Shown: piece by piece, positions 26,188 through 34,948 of the stretch | Layout of the letters: every line of letters starts with the position of its first letter | How positions within the stretch are numbered: position 1 is the first letter of the stretch | Source of the DNA: CAVZTA01 sp963778025 | GTDB taxonomy: Bacteria > Chloroflexota > Limnocylindria > Limnocylindrales > CSP1-4 | Reading direction: 5' to 3' | DNA length: 64,000 nucleotides | NCBI GenBank assembly: GCA_963778025.1 | Contig: CAVZTA010000019.1 | Location: 489,595 to 553,594, forward strand | Program-made: the position numbers and the translations under genes | Notes under the pieces: model-generated | Told to the model about the DNA's origin: nothing | The model's database searches: none | Seen by the model: the letters and a program-made list of their open reading frames with translations, nothing else

Positions 26188-27540
26188 CTAGACGAAGAGC
26201 CGCGGGTTCTTGAACTCGCCGTCGAGCTCGACCATCCAGTGGAGGTGGCAGCCGGTCGAGTGACCGGTGCTCGCCTCATAGCCCACGATCTGGCCGGCCT
26301 TCACCGCCGATCCGGCCGAGATCCCGCCTGGGTACTTGGGTGACATGTGGGCATACCACGTCTGCAGGTTCGCGCTGTGGGCGACGATCACGATCCACGC
26401 GGGGTCCGGCCCGTCGGCGTAGTTCCAGCCGATGTAGGCGACGGTCCCCGGGCCGGACGCGCGCACGGGCGTCCCGCACGTGTTCACGATGTCGATGCCG
26501 CTGTGCCAATGGGCGCAGCTGCCGTTGGGCGGCTCGTAGACCACGCCGGTGCAGCCGTAGTCCTGCGAGATCGAGCCCGGCATCGGCCACTGCAGCGACC
26601 CGTTGTACTGGGACGGGATGTTCCCGCGGGCGACCTGCTGGGCGATGATCGAGTTGATCTTCTTCTGGAGCTTGCGCCGCGCGGCGTTCGCCTCCGCCAT
26701 CGCCCGCTTCAGGTTCGCCCGGTCGCGAGCGAGCTTGGCGTACGCCGCCTTCTGGGTCGCGAGCGCGCGCTTGGTCGCCTTCTCGAGGGCCTTCAGCTGC
26801 TCCTGGGCCTTCGCGAGCTCCCGGAGGCGCGCCGCCAGCTCACGCTTCTGCGCTTCGGTGGCCTGGCGCAGGACGACCGTCTGCTCGAGGGTGAGCTCGG
26901 TGCTCTGGTGCAGCTCGGCGAGGGTCTCGCGGTCCTGGACGATGCGCTCGGCGAGCGCCTTGTCCTGCTCGGCGACATCGAGCTGGTAGCTCATCTCCTC
27001 GAGCATGTCGGTGAACGACGCGCCCTGGAGGAACGACTCGAGGACCGAGGTCTGCTCCGCCGTGTAGGCCTCGCGGATGCGCTGGGCGAGCTGCTCCTTG
27101 CGGTCCCGCAGCTCGACGCGCTTGGCATCCTCCTCGCCCTGGATCCGGACGAGGTCGGCGTCGAGGTCCTTGAGGGCCGCGAGCAGCTCCTGGTACTTCG
27201 CCTGGACGTCGGCGATGTGGTCGCGCAGGGTCGCGATCTTGCGACGCATGACCACGAGATCGGCGGTGATGCCACGGAGCTCGGTGGCGGTGCTGGCGAT
27301 GCCCTTGCGGAGATCGGCCTGCGCCGACTGGATCTGGGCGACGAGCGCCTGCTGCTTCTTGATCTTGGCCTCGAGGGCCTTCTTCTGGTTCTGCGCGTCG
27401 CTCAGGTCGTCGCCATGCACGCGGGACGCGCCGGGCGCGGCGAACAGTCCCGCCACGAGCGGGACGAGGAGCAGCAGCAGCGGCAGCCGCCGAACACCCC
27501 GGCGGACGGGGGTCCTGTCGTGTCCGGTCGTCAGCGACAT
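26188..27540 (-). CDS. Secreted M23-family peptidase with long coiled coil
   Basis: A 450-residue protein with a signal peptide (LPLLLLLVPLVAGLFAA), a long coiled coil from about residue 45 to 290 (many Lys/Glu/Gln heptads such as LRELAKAQEQLKALEKA), and a C-terminal LytM domain with HSGIDIV and GCHLHW supplying the zinc ligands. This is the EnvC/NlpD-like layout of cell-wall hydrolases or hydrolase activators; because the zinc ligands are present it is probably an active endopeptidase. ATG 27540 follows a leader from the TACACT promoter at 27678-27673. No FtsE/FtsX genes are adjacent. Confidence 0.92.
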   Translation of the reverse strand: MSLTTGHDRTPVRRGVRRLPLLLLLVPLVAGLFAAPGASRVHGDDLSDAQNQKKALEAKIKKQQALVAQIQSAQADLRKGIASTATELRGITADLVVMRRKIATLRDHIADVQAKYQELLAALKDLDADLVRIQGEEDAKRVELRDRKEQLAQRIREAYTAEQTSVLESFLQGASFTDMLEEMSYQLDVAEQDKALAERIVQDRETLAELHQSTELTLEQTVVLRQATEAQKRELAARLRELAKAQEQLKALEKATKRALATQKAAYAKLARDRANLKRAMAEANAARRKLQKKINSIIAQQVARGNIPSQYNGSLQWPMPGSISQDYGCTGVVYEPPNGSCAHWHSGIDIVNTCGTPVRASGPGTVAYIGWNYADGPDPAWIVIVAHSANLQTWYAHMSPKYPGGISAGSAVKAGQIVGYEASTGHSTGCHLHWMVELDGEFKNPRLFV

Positions 27541-27672
27541 CCGCAAGGCGTCGTCATCGTGAGCGAGCGGTCCCTCCTGGGCACCGGGGTTGCGATGGGG
27601 CCGGTGCCGATGGTGTCGCCCGCCGGTGTCTCGTTCGGGCACGGGCACGAGACGTCCAGCTCGATGGGCAGG

Positions 27673-27701
27673 AGTGTAGCAATGCCCAGAAGTTATCCAC
27701 A
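27673..27701 (-). promoter_or_regulatory. Promoter of the M23 peptidase gene with a perfect DnaA box
   Basis: Minus-strand extended -10 TGCTACACT (TACACT at 27678-27673), 17 bases after a weak -35 (TGTGGA). On the plus strand TTATCCACA (27693-27701) is an exact consensus DnaA box covering the -35 region. Confidence 0.5.
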
Positions 27702-28505
27702 TCGGGAATCCGCTGCATCCCCCGGATGTACCAAGGGTCGCACGCTGGGGTGCGCGGACGCCCCAGTCGCTCCGCGGCTCCGCGGCTCCGCCCGTTCGCA
27801 GACGACGTCAGCGTCGGTCGTGTCCGGATCGAGTCGGCAGCGGGATCGCGCTTCAGTACCTGATCGCGAGCGAGCCCAGTACAGGACGCCGGCGATGAGG
27901 AACGGCCCGAACGGAACGTAGCTCCGTAGCGACACGCGCCGCGTGACCAGCAGCACCAGGATCACCACCCCGCCGAACAGCGCGCCCCAGACGACGCCCG
28001 ACACGATCCGGCCCGGGCCCAGCAGCAGCCCCGCCGAGACCAGCAGCTTGAGATCGCCCATCCCGATCGCGCCCGCGCCGAACGGGATCGCGAGCACGCC
28101 CAGGATCGCCGGGATCGCGAGCGCGACGACGATCGTCAGGGGCAGGTCGCCGGCGGGCACGAACGGATCCAGCCCGGACACGGCGAACACGAAGGCGATC
28201 GGGATCGCCGGCAGCGTGATGAGGTCCGGCAGCAGCCGCTGGTCGAGGTCCGTCGCGAGCAGCAGGATCAGCGCGACCGTGTAGGCGCCGAACACCGCCA
28301 GCTCGATGGGCACCGAGAAGCGCGCCACGAGCGCGCCGAGCGCGAGCGCGCCCGCGACGACGACGACGACCGTCCGCCAGTCGATCGCGCGGACCGAGCC
28401 GTCCTCGTGCTCGGGCCAGCGCGCGGCGATGCGGTCCGCGACGGATCCCCAGATCCCGCCGGCGACGGCGGCCAGGAGCATGAGGGGCGACACGTCGAAC
28501 GGCAT
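27693..28505 (-). CDS. Prepilin peptidase (A24 family), short form
   Basis: Integral membrane aspartic peptidase that trims prepilins. Catalytic Asp residues are in ATDLDQRLLPDLITL and GAIGMGDLKLL (the GxGDxK motif). About six to seven helices are visible and the N-terminal methyltransferase domain is absent, as in TadV/CpaA-like and archaeal-type enzymes. After LIAGVLYWA the open frame becomes hydrophilic and Arg-rich to 27693; one missing base there would give LGSLAIRY and a stop at 27852, a more natural end. Likely serves the Tad-like pilus proteins encoded at 43.5-50.6 kb. CACACT lies seven bases before ATG 28505. Confidence 0.9.
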   Translation of the reverse strand: MPFDVSPLMLLAAVAGGIWGSVADRIAARWPEHEDGSVRAIDWRTVVVVVAGALALGALVARFSVPIELAVFGAYTVALILLLATDLDQRLLPDLITLPAIPIAFVFAVSGLDPFVPAGDLPLTIVVALAIPAILGVLAIPFGAGAIGMGDLKLLVSAGLLLGPGRIVSGVVWGALFGGVVILVLLVTRRVSLRSYVPFGPFLIAGVLYWARSRSGTEARSRCRLDPDTTDADVVCERAEPRSRGATGASAHPSVRPLVHPGDAADSRCG

Positions 28506-28512
28506 GGCGCGC

Positions 28513-28518
28513 AGTGTG
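28513..28518 (-). promoter_or_regulatory. -10 box CACACT, leaderless-type
   Basis: CACACT is seven bases before ATG 28505 on the minus strand; no Shine-Dalgarno sequence. Confidence 0.35.
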
Positions 28519-28601
28519 CCCGCCCGGGGGGCCGGGCGGACCGGGACGGATGGGCTAGGCGGAGCGGGGTCCGGTGGGGTCGCCGGCCGCGATGCGGGCC
28601 G

Positions 28602-30117
28602 CTAGGCCCGAGCGCCGGCCAGCGCGAGCTCCACGAGCGTCGCATGCGTCACGCCGTTCGACCCGCGTGGAGCGAACGGCTGCGCCTTGCGGTAGTAGCC
28701 GGTCCCGCCGATGTCGAGATGCGCCCACGGCACCGTCGCGAACTGGTCGAGGAACAGGCCGCTCTTGACCAGCGATCCCTCGGCCGCGCCGCTGTTGACG
28801 AAGTCGCCGTACCAGCTGTCCATCTCGGGCCACAGGTCCGGGATGAGCGGGATGCGCCAGTACCGCTCGCCCGCCCGAGCCGCGGCCGTCTCGACTGCCG
28901 CGTACCAGGCATCGTCGTTCGCGAACGCGCCCGTGACCATGTGCCCGAGGGCGCGCGACACGGCGCCCGTGAGCGTCGCGACGTCGACGAGGTGCGTCGC
29001 GCCCAGCCGCTCGGCGTAGGTCATCGCGTCACCCAGGATCAGGCGACCCTCGGCGTCGGTGTTGGTGATGTCGACCCACTTGCCGTTGAGCGCCTTGACG
29101 ACGTCGCCCGGCCGGGTCGAATGCGGGCCGGGCATGTTCTCGACCGCCGGCGCGACGCACAGCAGCGGCGTCCCCGGGGCGAGGCGCGCGACCGTGGCGA
29201 TGGCCGCGATCACGGTGCACGCACCGGTCTTGTCCATCTTCATCTCTTCCATCCGGTCGGCCGGCTTGATCGAGATGCCGCCGGAGTCGAAGCAGACGCC
29301 CTTGCCGATGATCGCGAGATGCCGGTCGAGCGCGTCGCGCTCCCCGTCCCCGCCCGAGCGCATCAGGATCATCCGGGGCGGGTTGTCGGAGCCGCGCCCG
29401 ACCGCGAGGAACATCCCCATGCCGAGCTCGGCGGCGCGGCGCTCGTCGATGACCTCGAACCACAGGCCGTGCTGCTTCGCGATGGCCGACGCCTCGTCGG
29501 CGAGGACCTGCGGCGAGACGTCGTTCGCCGCGCGGTTCGACAGCGTGCGGGCGAGGTTCGCCCCCTCGCCGATGGTCGCGCCGCGTTCCGCGGCCCGCTG
29601 GAGCGCGCCGGCGTCGCCACCGGGTGCCACCAGCACCAGCTCGTCGAGCTGCGGCGGCAGGTTCTCGGCGTCGTCGCGATAGAGCGCCTTCGGGTCGAAG
29701 CTGCCCTCGACGACGCCGCGCGCGATGAGATCGGCGGCGGAGACCAGCGCATCGGGGCCGCCGAGTGCGTCGGCGAGGGGCGTCAGCCAGACCGCGAGGC
29801 TCGACGCGTGCCGCCCCCCGAGCCGTCGCTCGAGGCTCGCACCCACGCGATGCACGACCTCCCGGTCGATGGTGGCCGCATCGCCCGCCGCGATCGGCGA
29901 GCACACGCTGGACGGGCAGATCGCCGGGCGCCGCGAGCGCCGACGAGAACCGCTTCGTGCGCAGCTCTCCGAACGTCGCGAGGGCGCGCAGCTCGCCGCC
30001 GGTCCGCTGGTCCAGCTCGCCCAGCGGCCCGCCGAAGTCGGGCTCCCCGATGACAGGGACGGCGAGGACGTCAGCCTTGACGTCCCACGGCTGGTCGTCG
30101 ACGACGCGGATGCGCAC
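28602..30117 (-). CDS. pepA: Leucyl aminopeptidase (M17), one frameshift
   Basis: Cytosolic di-metal aminopeptidase. The signature NTDAEGRLILGDAM and metal-binding GKGVCFDSGGISIKP with MKMDKTGA are intact, as are PGPHSTRPGDVV and IGGTGYYRKAQPF near the C-terminus. The first ~65 residues (VVDDQPWDVKADVLAVPVIG to RTKRFSSALAA) are in another frame; one base is missing between about 29880 and 29930. Corrected length is about 505 residues, normal for PepA. GTG 30117 has GGAGG five bases upstream, and TACACT near 30190 on the minus strand is a likely -10. Confidence 0.92.
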
Positions 30118-30222
30118 GGACACCTCCGGGAGAGTGAGGACGGGTCGGCCATCGCGGGTCGTGCGACGGCTCGTCAGGGCTGCCGAGTGTACCTGCCGGG
30201 AAGCGGTCGGGCGACGGACCGG

Positions 30223-31269
30223 TCAGCCGGGTGGCGTGGGGTTCGGTCCGCCGCTTTCGCCGTCGCCGCCCTCCGGTTCGAGCGGCGTCAGGGCCGCCTC
30301 CAGGCTGCCGCGCGCCTCCTCGATCGCGATGACGGCCTGGTTCAGCCCACCCTGGGCGACGTCGTTCATGATGATGATCAGCGGCTTGGTGTCGGCCGGC
30401 AGCCGGGCGAACGCCGCCCGCTCGTCCGCGAACGCCGCGCGAACGTCATCGGTGACCTTGCCGCCCGACGCCTGCAAACGCTGGTAGAGCTTGCGCAGCG
30501 CGGCATCCCAGGTCTCGTTCCGCTCGAGCCAGCGGTCGAGCGTCTGGACGTCAGCCGCGTTCCGCAGCCGGTCGCGAAGCGTCTTGGCCTCGGCGATCGC
30601 GGCATCCGCCTTGTCGAGATGCGTGAGCGCGGCCGCGTATCGCGCCGCCGAACCCTCCTTGGCCGCCGCCGCGGCCTCGGTGTCCTGGAGACCGAGCAGC
30701 TCGACGAGGCGGGTCGCGTCGGCGGCGCCACGGGTGAACCGGCGCCACTGTCCCGAGAGGCCATCGGCCTGCTGGACCGTCCCGACGAGCTGGTCGTACC
30801 GGTCGCGGACCGCGGGCGACAGGGTCAGCTCGTCGGTCGGGCCGATGCCCGGCACCTTGCCCAGGGCGTCGCGGTACGCCGCGGTGTCGAGGGCGACCGT
30901 GGCCAGGAACGTCGTCCCGCCGCTGATCGCCGTGTCGAGTCGGTCGAGATCTCGGTCCGTGACGGCGGTCAGCGCGAGCCGGCCGAGCTCGCCCAGCTTG
31001 TCGACGTCGGCGGCAAGCGTGGCGAGTGCGGTGGTCGAGGCCTCGAGCTGCGTGTTCGCCGCCCGATCGGCGGCCCACGTCAGCTCCGGTCGCCCGTCCG
31101 TTCCGGGCAGACGATTGCCGGCCGCGACGATGCCCGCGATGCCCACCGCGATGACCACGGCGACGAGCAGCCACCCGAGACGGATGCCGAGGGCACGGAG
31201 CGAGGAGCCGAGGCGCTTCACCGCGCGCAGGGTAGCCGAGCCGGTCAGCGGGACGACCGGGGGTGGCAT
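30223..31269 (-). CDS. Membrane-anchored helical protein of unknown function
   Basis: One N-terminal membrane helix (LGWLLVAVVIAVGIAGIVAAG) is followed by about 280 residues of mostly alpha-helical, Ala/Leu/Asp-rich sequence that should lie outside the membrane, ending in a Pro/Gly-rich tail (GGDGESGGPNPTPPG). No catalytic motif or Cys is evident. I do not recognise a family. The start is uncertain: ATG 31269 is given, GTG 31221 just before the helix is equally good, and the longest frame from 31302 would overlap the divergent cyclase gene start. Confidence 0.65.
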   Translation of the reverse strand: MPPPVVPLTGSATLRAVKRLGSSLRALGIRLGWLLVAVVIAVGIAGIVAAGNRLPGTDGRPELTWAADRAANTQLEASTTALATLAADVDKLGELGRLALTAVTDRDLDRLDTAISGGTTFLATVALDTAAYRDALGKVPGIGPTDELTLSPAVRDRYDQLVGTVQQADGLSGQWRRFTRGAADATRLVELLGLQDTEAAAAAKEGSAARYAAALTHLDKADAAIAEAKTLRDRLRNAADVQTLDRWLERNETWDAALRKLYQRLQASGGKVTDDVRAAFADERAAFARLPADTKPLIIIMNDVAQGGLNQAVIAIEEARGSLEAALTPLEPEGGDGESGGPNPTPPG

Positions 31270-31285
31270 CTCCCGCCGAGCCTCG

Positions 31286-31291
31286 TACGAT
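31286..31291 (+). promoter_or_regulatory. -10 box TACGAT, near-leaderless
   Basis: TACGAT ends nine bases before ATG 31301 of the cyclase gene, with no ribosome binding site. Confidence 0.4.
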
Positions 31292-31300
31292 GGGGCCACC

Positions 31301-32116
31301 ATGGGCCGCCCCCCGGTGAGCGGTGAGAACGACGCCTTCTGGCACGACTACCTCACCAACGGTGACCGCCTCGAGCGCCGTGTCCGCCGCGTCTTTCGCG
31401 CCATCCCGCACGGCCCCCGCTGCCAGTTGTGCGCCGCGCCGTTCGCTGGGCCGGGTGCGCCGTTCATGCGGGCGCTCGGCAAGCGCCCGGCGTCGAAGAA
31501 TCCGAATGTGTGCGAGTCCTGCTTCACGCACATCGCGGCCCGCCACGGTGGCGCGGAGATCGAGTCGACGTTCCTGTTCGCCGACATCCGCGGTTCGACG
31601 TCCCTCGCCGAGCGCCTCTCGTCGGGCGAGTTCCACGCGCTCCTGGACCGCTTCTACACGACCGCGTCGGCGGTCGTGTTCGATCACGACGGGGGCGTCG
31701 ACAAGTTCGTGGGCGACGAGCTCGTCGCGATGTTCTTCCCGCTCATCTCGGGACCGGAGCACGCCCGGAGGGCCGTCGAATGCGCGGTGGCCCTGCTGGG
31801 CGCGACCGGCCACGCAGCGCCTGACGGACCGTGGGTGCCGGTCGGCGCGGGTGTCCATACCGGGTTCGCCTGGGTCGGCGCCGTCGGCGACGCGAGCCAC
31901 ACGGAGGTGACGGCGCTGGGCGACGCGGTGAACGTGACGGCGCGACTCGCCTCGGTCGCGGCGGCCGGCGAGGTGCTCGTCAGCGCGGCGTCGGCAGCAG
32001 CCGCAGAGCTGGATCCGTCGCTCGACCGGTCGAGCCTCGAGCTCAAGGGCAAGCAGCACCCGACGGAGGTCGTCCGCATCCGGGTGGCGCCCGAAGTGAT
32101 CGCCCGCTCAGGTTGA
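31301..32116 (+). CDS. Class III adenylate/guanylate cyclase with N-terminal Cys-pair domain
   Basis: A 271-residue soluble cyclase. The N-terminal ~85 residues hold two CxxC pairs, CQLC at 41-44 and CESC at 71-74, which could bind zinc or a Fe-S cluster. The catalytic domain follows: FLFADIRGSTSLAE (first metal Asp), GGVDKFVGDELVAMFFP (Lys for base recognition and second Asp), and ALGDAVNVTARL (Asn and Arg for transition state). All catalytic residues expected of a homodimeric cyclase are present, and Lys/Asp-type purine specificity favours cAMP. The Cys region could make it a redox or metal sensor, by inference. Ends 9 bases into the convergent epimerase gene. Confidence 0.9.
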   Translation: MGRPPVSGENDAFWHDYLTNGDRLERRVRRVFRAIPHGPRCQLCAAPFAGPGAPFMRALGKRPASKNPNVCESCFTHIAARHGGAEIESTFLFADIRGSTSLAERLSSGEFHALLDRFYTTASAVVFDHDGGVDKFVGDELVAMFFPLISGPEHARRAVECAVALLGATGHAAPDGPWVPVGAGVHTGFAWVGAVGDASHTEVTALGDAVNVTARLASVAAAGEVLVSAASAAAAELDPSLDRSSLELKGKQHPTEVVRIRVAPEVIARSG

Positions 32117-33055
32117 GGCGGGATCCTGCTCGCGCGGCTTCTGCCGGAGGTGGGTCAGCCCGCCCGACATCGACCGCGGCTCGAACCCGAACGCTTCCCG
32201 TACCCCGTCGAGCGGGCCGACGTTGTCGAGCTTGAGCTGCCGCAGCTGGTCCGTGGCGACGGGGAACGGGAGGTGGAGGAATTCCGCCGACGCGGCGACG
32301 CCCCGGATGAGCGCCACCGGCATCGGGACGAGCGCCCGCCGGGTGCCCATCCCGCGGAGCACCTCCTCGACGATCTCGCGATACGTCCAGTACGCGGGCC
32401 CGCCCAGCTCGTAGGTCCGGCCGACGGTCGCGGGATCGCCGAGCACCTGCACGAAGACGCGTGCGAGGTCGCCGATCCACATCGGCTGGAAGCGCGAATC
32501 GCCGCTGCCCGTGATGGGCACCACTCCCGGCGACATCCGCACGAGCCCGGCGAGGATGTTGAAGAACCCGTCGCCCGGGCCGAACAGCAGTGATGGCTTG
32601 GTGATCGTCCAGTCGAGACCGCTCGCCCGGACCAGCGCCTCGGCCCTGGCCTTCGAGCTCGCATAGTGGAGCTCCGGGTCGTCGACGACACCCATGGCGC
32701 CCTGATGGACGAAGCGCCGGACGCCGGCTGCCTGTGCGGCGTCGATGGCGTTGCGCGTGCCCTCGGTGTTCACGAGCCGCAACGTCTGCCCGCCGTCGAG
32801 ATCGCGCGGGATGGCCACCAGATGGAGGATCGCGTCGACGTCGCGCACGACCGGGGTCAAGGACTCGCGCTTGCTGACGTCGCCCAGCCGGATCTCGACA
32901 CCGTCACGTTGCACTGTCGAGAGCCGGCGGAGCACGAGCTCACCAGCCTGATCCGTGCGGACCAGGGCGACGACGCGATGGCCGCCATCGAGCAGCGCGG
33001 GGACGGTATGCCGGCCGACGAAGCCGTTGGCGCCGGTCACGAGGATGGTGGCCAT
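32108..33055 (-). CDS. NAD(P)-dependent epimerase/NDUFA9-like SDR protein
   Basis: An atypical short-chain dehydrogenase with Rossmann motif ILVTGANGFVGRHTV, later LHLVAIPRD, FVHQGAMGV and YASSKARAEALVRAS (Tyr-x-x-x-Lys replaced by Ser-Lys spacing, as in NDUFA9-like proteins), WTITKPSLLFGPGD and PMWIGDLARVFV. About 315 residues. Proteins of this group bind NAD(P)H and are often structural or reduce quinones or sugars. ATG 33055 has AGGAG four bases upstream. An imperfect palindrome at 33139-33164 lies about 85 bases upstream and could be its operator. The stop overlaps the convergent cyclase gene. Confidence 0.88.
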   Translation of the reverse strand: MATILVTGANGFVGRHTVPALLDGGHRVVALVRTDQAGELVLRRLSTVQRDGVEIRLGDVSKRESLTPVVRDVDAILHLVAIPRDLDGGQTLRLVNTEGTRNAIDAAQAAGVRRFVHQGAMGVVDDPELHYASSKARAEALVRASGLDWTITKPSLLFGPGDGFFNILAGLVRMSPGVVPITGSGDSRFQPMWIGDLARVFVQVLGDPATVGRTYELGGPAYWTYREIVEEVLRGMGTRRALVPMPVALIRGVAASAEFLHLPFPVATDQLRQLKLDNVGPLDGVREAFGFEPRSMSGGLTHLRQKPREQDPAST

Positions 33056-33138
33056 CACGCTCCTGCTGGTTGGTGGTCGTCCCCCTCGACACTCGCCGGT
33101 TCGGGCCGGCGCCGTCCGCGGATGGGCGTCGCTCGAGC

Positions 33139-33163
33139 AACTTGCTATCTGTAAGTAGCAGTT
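33139..33163. promoter_or_regulatory. Imperfect palindrome, candidate operator
   Basis: AACTTGCTA, an 8-base spacer, and TAGCAGTTT form near-complementary arms (TGCTA/TAGCA exact) in an AT-richer patch between divergent genes starting at 33055 (minus) and 33217 (plus). The shape resembles HxlR- or TetR-type operators; no regulator gene is adjacent. Confidence 0.45.
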
Positions 33164-33203
33164 TACTCCGCTGCCGATGAAGGTCAAGACCCGGCGGGCC
33201 ACG

Positions 33204-33209
33204 TACCAT
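33204..33209 (+). promoter_or_regulatory. -10 box TACCAT, leaderless-type
   Basis: TACCAT lies seven bases before ATG 33217 and no Shine-Dalgarno sequence is present. Confidence 0.5.
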
Positions 33210-33216
33210 CACCGTG

Positions 33217-34300
33217 ATGGCCGACGCACCCGGGCACCCTGGGCCGGACGACAGCGATCTCCGGGGCCTGGTGCGGGCCATGCCGAAGACCGAGCTGCAC
33301 CTCCACCTCGACGGGTCCCTGCGGCCCGCGACCGCGCTCGACCTCATCAAGTCACGAGGCCTCGACGACGCCCCGCGGACGCTCCGTGGCGTCCGCGCCG
33401 CGCTCGTCGCACCCGCGCATGGCGCCGACCAGGCGTCGCTCCTGACCGCGTTCGACCTGCCGATCGCGCTCCTCCAGGACGCCGACGCGCTGGAGCGCGC
33501 CGCGAGCGAGCTCGTCGAGGACAAGGCCGCCGACGAGGTTCGCTACTTCGAGATCCGGTGGGCGCCACTCCTCCATGTCCGCAAGGGGCTGCCGCTGCTC
33601 TCGGGCATCGCGGCGGTCTGCCGCGGCGCGCGCCTGGCCGCCGAGCGGACGGGGGTCGAGGTCCGGCTCATCGCGACGGCGATGCGGTCACACGACCCCG
33701 ACGCCAACGCCACGCTCGCGGAGGTCGCCGCGAGCTTCGTCGACAGCGGCCTGACGGGCTTCGACCTCGCGGGTCCCGAGGCCGCGTTCCCGGACTTCGC
33801 GTCCCATGCCGCTGCGTTCGCCATCGCCCGGGGTGCCGGTCTGCGAACGACCGTCCACGCGGGCGAGTGGGGTGGCGCCGCGCAGGTCCGGGCGGCGCTC
33901 GTGCTCGAGCCGGCGCGCATCGCCCACGGACCCGGCGCCATCGATGACCCGGAGCTCCTCGCGGAGCTGACCGCGCGCGGGATCCCGCTCGATCTCGCGC
34001 CGACCTCCAACGTGCAGGCCGGCATCGTCGACCGCCTGGAGGACCACCCGCTCGCGCGCCTGTACCGCGCCGGCGTGCCGGTGACGCTCTCGACCGACGA
34101 TCTCACGGTGTCCGCGATCACGCTGACCGACGAATACGTACGCGCGGTCGAGCGCCTGGGGCTCACGCCGACGGAGCTCTGGGCCATCGATCTCGCGGGG
34201 CATCGATCACGCCTTCGTCGACGACGCCACGCGCGACACGCTGCGCGCCCGGTTCCGGACCTGGGCGACGACGATCCCGGAGCTGGCCGCCTCCGCCTGA
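33217..34300 (+). CDS. add: Adenosine deaminase family protein, one frameshift
   Basis: Zinc amidohydrolase that deaminates adenosine or adenine. Motifs in order: TELHLHLDGSLRP (zinc His pair), VRYFEIRWAP, GLTGFDLAGPE, TTVHAGEWGG (third zinc His and catalytic Glu region), ARIAHGPG and LSTDDLTVS (catalytic Asp pair). The frame shifts at about 34200, after WAIDLAG; the continuation IDHAFVDDATRDTLRARF ends at 34300, giving about 361 residues. The frameshift lies in a GGGG run. The family also includes adenine deaminases and aminofutalosine deaminases, so substrate is not certain. Confidence 0.9.
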
Positions 34301-34438
34301 TCCGGGCGGTGCGTCCTGGCACCGCCACGCCGAACGGCCGATGGCCGCACGCGAACCGCCGACGAGCGCTGGGCGTATCGCGGGCATCGGGTCGACCCAC
34401 CTGTCCCGGGCGATCCGCGAGGCCCAGGAGGAGTCCAC

Positions 34439-34909
34439 ATGCTTCGTCGCGTCCGTCCCGCGCTCGTCGCCGCACTCAGCGCGTCCGTCATCGTCGCGGG
34501 GGCGACGGTCGCCGCCACCGGCGGTCAGAAGCTCATCGACAGCCCGATGGCCGGCATCCCCGCCGGCGCCCCGACCATCGACGGGGTCCTCGGCGGCGGG
34601 ATCCAGTGGGTCATCGACGAGGGCCATGCGCAGCTCCGCGCCGACGGCCGCCTGCACATCGAGGTCCAGGGCCTCGTACTGGGCAGCGGTGCGAGCGCGG
34701 GCATCAACCCGATCCAGACCGGCGTCGGGATCGTGACCTGCGCCGACGGCGCACAGACGATCGTCACGGACGCGGTGCCGTTCAGCCGGGCCGGCGACGC
34801 GGAGGTCGATGCGCGGATCGCCCTTCCGGAGACGTGCCTCGCCCCGAACGTCTTCTTCGCCGGCGTCACCGGCGCCGGCCCGCGCTGGTTCGCCGTCAAC
34901 GGCGGCTGA
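34439..34909 (+). CDS. Small secreted protein of unknown function
   Basis: A 156-residue protein with a clear signal peptide (RPALVAALSASVIVAGATVAA) and a mature part of beta-strand character (LHIEVQGLVLGSG, IVTCADGAQTIVTDA, ALPETCLAPNVFFAGVTG). Two Cys could form a disulfide. The start at ATG 34439 is secured by AGGAGGAG five bases upstream, one of the strongest ribosome sites in the window, so expression may be high. It lies alone between adenosine deaminase and the convergent HAD gene. I do not recognise a family. Confidence 0.82.
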   Translation: MLRRVRPALVAALSASVIVAGATVAATGGQKLIDSPMAGIPAGAPTIDGVLGGGIQWVIDEGHAQLRADGRLHIEVQGLVLGSGASAGINPIQTGVGIVTCADGAQTIVTDAVPFSRAGDAEVDARIALPETCLAPNVFFAGVTGAGPRWFAVNGG

Positions 34910-34948
34910 TCGTCGCTTTCCAGGGGGTCGCGGCCGGGGCGTGGCCGA

